DNA of 32,480 nucleotides. Origin: Betaproteobacteria bacterium. GTDB taxonomy: Bacteria; Pseudomonadota; Gammaproteobacteria; Burkholderiales; WYBJ01. The DNA is taken from NCBI GenBank assembly GCA_009377585.1, contig WHTS01000018.1:45363-77842 (forward strand). The letters are read 5' to 3'. Below are positions 31,594 to 32,480 of this stretch, in pieces; the first letter of the stretch is position 1, and the number at the start of each line of letters is the position of its first letter. The translations under genes were made by a program, and so were the position numbers. Below the pieces are notes generated by a model that searched no databases, was not told where the DNA came from, and saw only the letters and a list, made by a program, of their open reading frames with translations.

Positions 31594-31808
31594 GTGTCCC
31601 CGCCGGGATGGTTCGAAATGCAGGAGGGCCATCGCAGCGATCGTGCCAGGATGCGATGTGCCCCCCGGAGCGTGCTGGCGCGCCGCCCCGGTTTCGCTAT
31701 CCCGCCGCAGGTGGCAAAGGCTATATAAGCCGCCGAGCGTCCCGAAAGGAGCTACTACAGGCGGGACAAGGCCATACCCATACAGTCGCCGGGTTTTCCC
31801 GGAAGGCG
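31594..31808. repeat. Intergenic region with an imperfect ~57-bp tandem repeat
   Basis: CCCGAAAGGAGCTACT at 31741-31756 recurs as CCCGGAAGGCGCTACT at 31798-31813, 57 bp further on, and the sequence before each copy is also partly alignable (CAAAGGCTATA... and CAAGGCCATA...). The second copy runs into the stop of the toxin gene. An AT-rich CTATATAAG lies at 31721-31729 and could be part of a promoter. No gene is visible. Confidence 0.4.
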
Positions 31809-32336
31809 CTACTCGGTGCGCGGATAGCCGGCTGCGTAGCGGTGGCGGATGGCGACGATCAGCACGCAGTCGTCGAGCTCCAGGTGGCGATAGAGGGCGA
31901 CGTAGCCGGTGCGGCCGCGTGAAACGACGCGCTCGCGCAAGCCTTCTTCCGCCGGGCGGCCGAGCGCGGGGCGGGTCGCGAGCTCGCTCATGGCCGCTGC
32001 GATGAGCGCTACCGAGTTGGCGGCAAGGGTCGGATCGTCGGCTTCGAGCTCGACACAGATGCGTTCCAGGTCGGCAAGCGCGGCCGCGCTGTACGTGACC
32101 TTGCCGAACGCCTGCAGCTTTGGCTGTGGCACCTCGACATTCGCGGCGCGACCGGTAAAGTACCGCTCGACGTCGGCGGCCGCGTAACCGGTGCGGGATG
32201 CCAGCGCCGCAGACTCGGCATCGAGCGCGGCGAGAACCAATGCGCTGCGATCCTCGCGCAGCCGCGCCTGCGCATCGAGCGCTTCCTGCATGAAGGCATG
32301 GGGCGACTTTCCCCGATGGGCATTCGCATCGGACAT
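31809..32336 (-). CDS. Fused antitoxin-RelE/ParE toxin protein
   Basis: A 175-residue protein (from the ATG) that looks like a toxin-antitoxin pair joined in one frame. The N-terminal ~75 residues (HRGKSPHAFMQEALDAQARLRED...TGYAAADVERYFTGRAANVEVPQPK) resemble the helical part and tail of CopG-type ribbon-helix-helix antitoxins. From about residue 78, FGKVTYSAAALADLERICVEL...RPALGRP...GRTGYVALYRH...CVLIVAIRHRYAAGYP is a complete RelE/ParE-family toxin fold. No stop or ATG separates them; one GTG in EVPQPK could start the toxin alone. The expected ribbon strand (YRLTLDPS) lies upstream of the ATG and is reached only from GTG starts at 32441 or 32462, which would overlap the divergent gene. Either the start is upstream or the DNA-binding strand is lost. 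ParE-type toxins poison gyrase, but the target here is unproven. Confidence 0.68.
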   Translation of the reverse strand: MSDANAHRGKSPHAFMQEALDAQARLREDRSALVLAALDAESAALASRTGYAAADVERYFTGRAANVEVPQPKLQAFGKVTYSAAALADLERICVELEADDPTLAANSVALIAAAMSELATRPALGRPAEEGLRERVVSRGRTGYVALYRHLELDDCVLIVAIRHRYAAGYPRTE

Positions 32337-32411
32337 GAGCAGTGCTCGTTTGCGGCGCGAGGGGTCGAGCGTGAGACGATACCACCCACGGGCATGATGG
32401 AGGCGATTGCG

Positions 32412-32480
32412 ATGAGCGGCTGCGATTCCTTGACGAGCCACCAGGCCGCGCTGGCGCGCCACCAGGAGGCGCTGGCGCGC
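32412..32480 (+). CDS. Partial gene cut by the window's right edge
   Basis: An open frame starts at the ATG at 32412 with a good ribosome-binding site, GGAGG at 32399-32403, eight bases upstream. The 23 visible residues begin MSGCDSLTSHQAALAR and continue with a second copy of the seven-residue unit HQ[AE]ALAR. That reflects a 21-bp tandem repeat in the DNA. An in-frame ATG at 32394 lacks a ribosome-binding site. Too little is present to name it. It is divergent from the fused toxin gene. Confidence 0.5.
   Translation, partial: MSGCDSLTSHQAALARHQEALAR

Overview
The window is high-GC proteobacterial DNA, most likely from a betaproteobacterium. The evidence is gene content and order: argB / HAD nucleotidase / slmA; then gpmI-envC-ctpA; then rhodanese (yibN-type)-grxC-secB-SH3 protein-gpsA. 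A small secreted protein with a VPLPA/PEP-CTERM-type tail suggests a host with an exosortase system. No taxonomic assignment below class can be supported from the sequence alone.

Layout. 1-488 is intergenic and carries hairpin-forming repeats. 489-3289 (+) holds argB, a pyrimidine 5'-nucleotidase-like HAD protein preceded by a triplicated ~86-bp leader, slmA, and a small unknown protein. 3286-8420 (-) holds a MoeB/ThiF-type E1 protein and, ending at a clear terminator, the operon gpmI-envC-ctpA. 8664-11494 (+) holds rhodanese, grxC, secB, an SH3 protein and gpsA. The gpsA start is preceded by five extra tandem 17-bp copies of its own first bases.

11854-28899 (+) is an accessory block: a small cohesin-like VPLPA-CTERM protein followed by a giant 5,406-residue extracellular-type protein. 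In order, the giant has a LEPR-XLL-like N-terminus, a DUF7948-like domain with a seven-blade SBBP propeller, two PKD plus Asp-box propeller blocks, two more PKD domains, a second DUF7948/SBBP seven-blade block, two more PKD domains, 14 FG-GAP/VCBS calcium motifs, six cadherin-like Ig domains, a Big_9-like domain, and two cohesin-like plus dockerin-like pairs separated by a Big_5-like domain. The block lies between gpsA and trmL, genes that (from memory) are often close neighbours in betaproteobacteria.

28896-32336 (-) holds trmL, a 1-Cys peroxiredoxin, a poxvirus-type topoisomerase IB and a fused antitoxin-ParE toxin. A gene truncated by the window edge starts at 32412 (+).

The core genes are housekeeping functions: arginine synthesis, glycolysis, division and envelope control, protein export, redox, and phospholipid precursor synthesis. 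The two most unusual items are the giant protein with its neighbouring cohesin-like surface protein, and a recurrent pattern of perfect or near-perfect short tandem duplications at or near gene starts (HAD leader, gpsA start, gpmI coding repeat, 3' edge gene).
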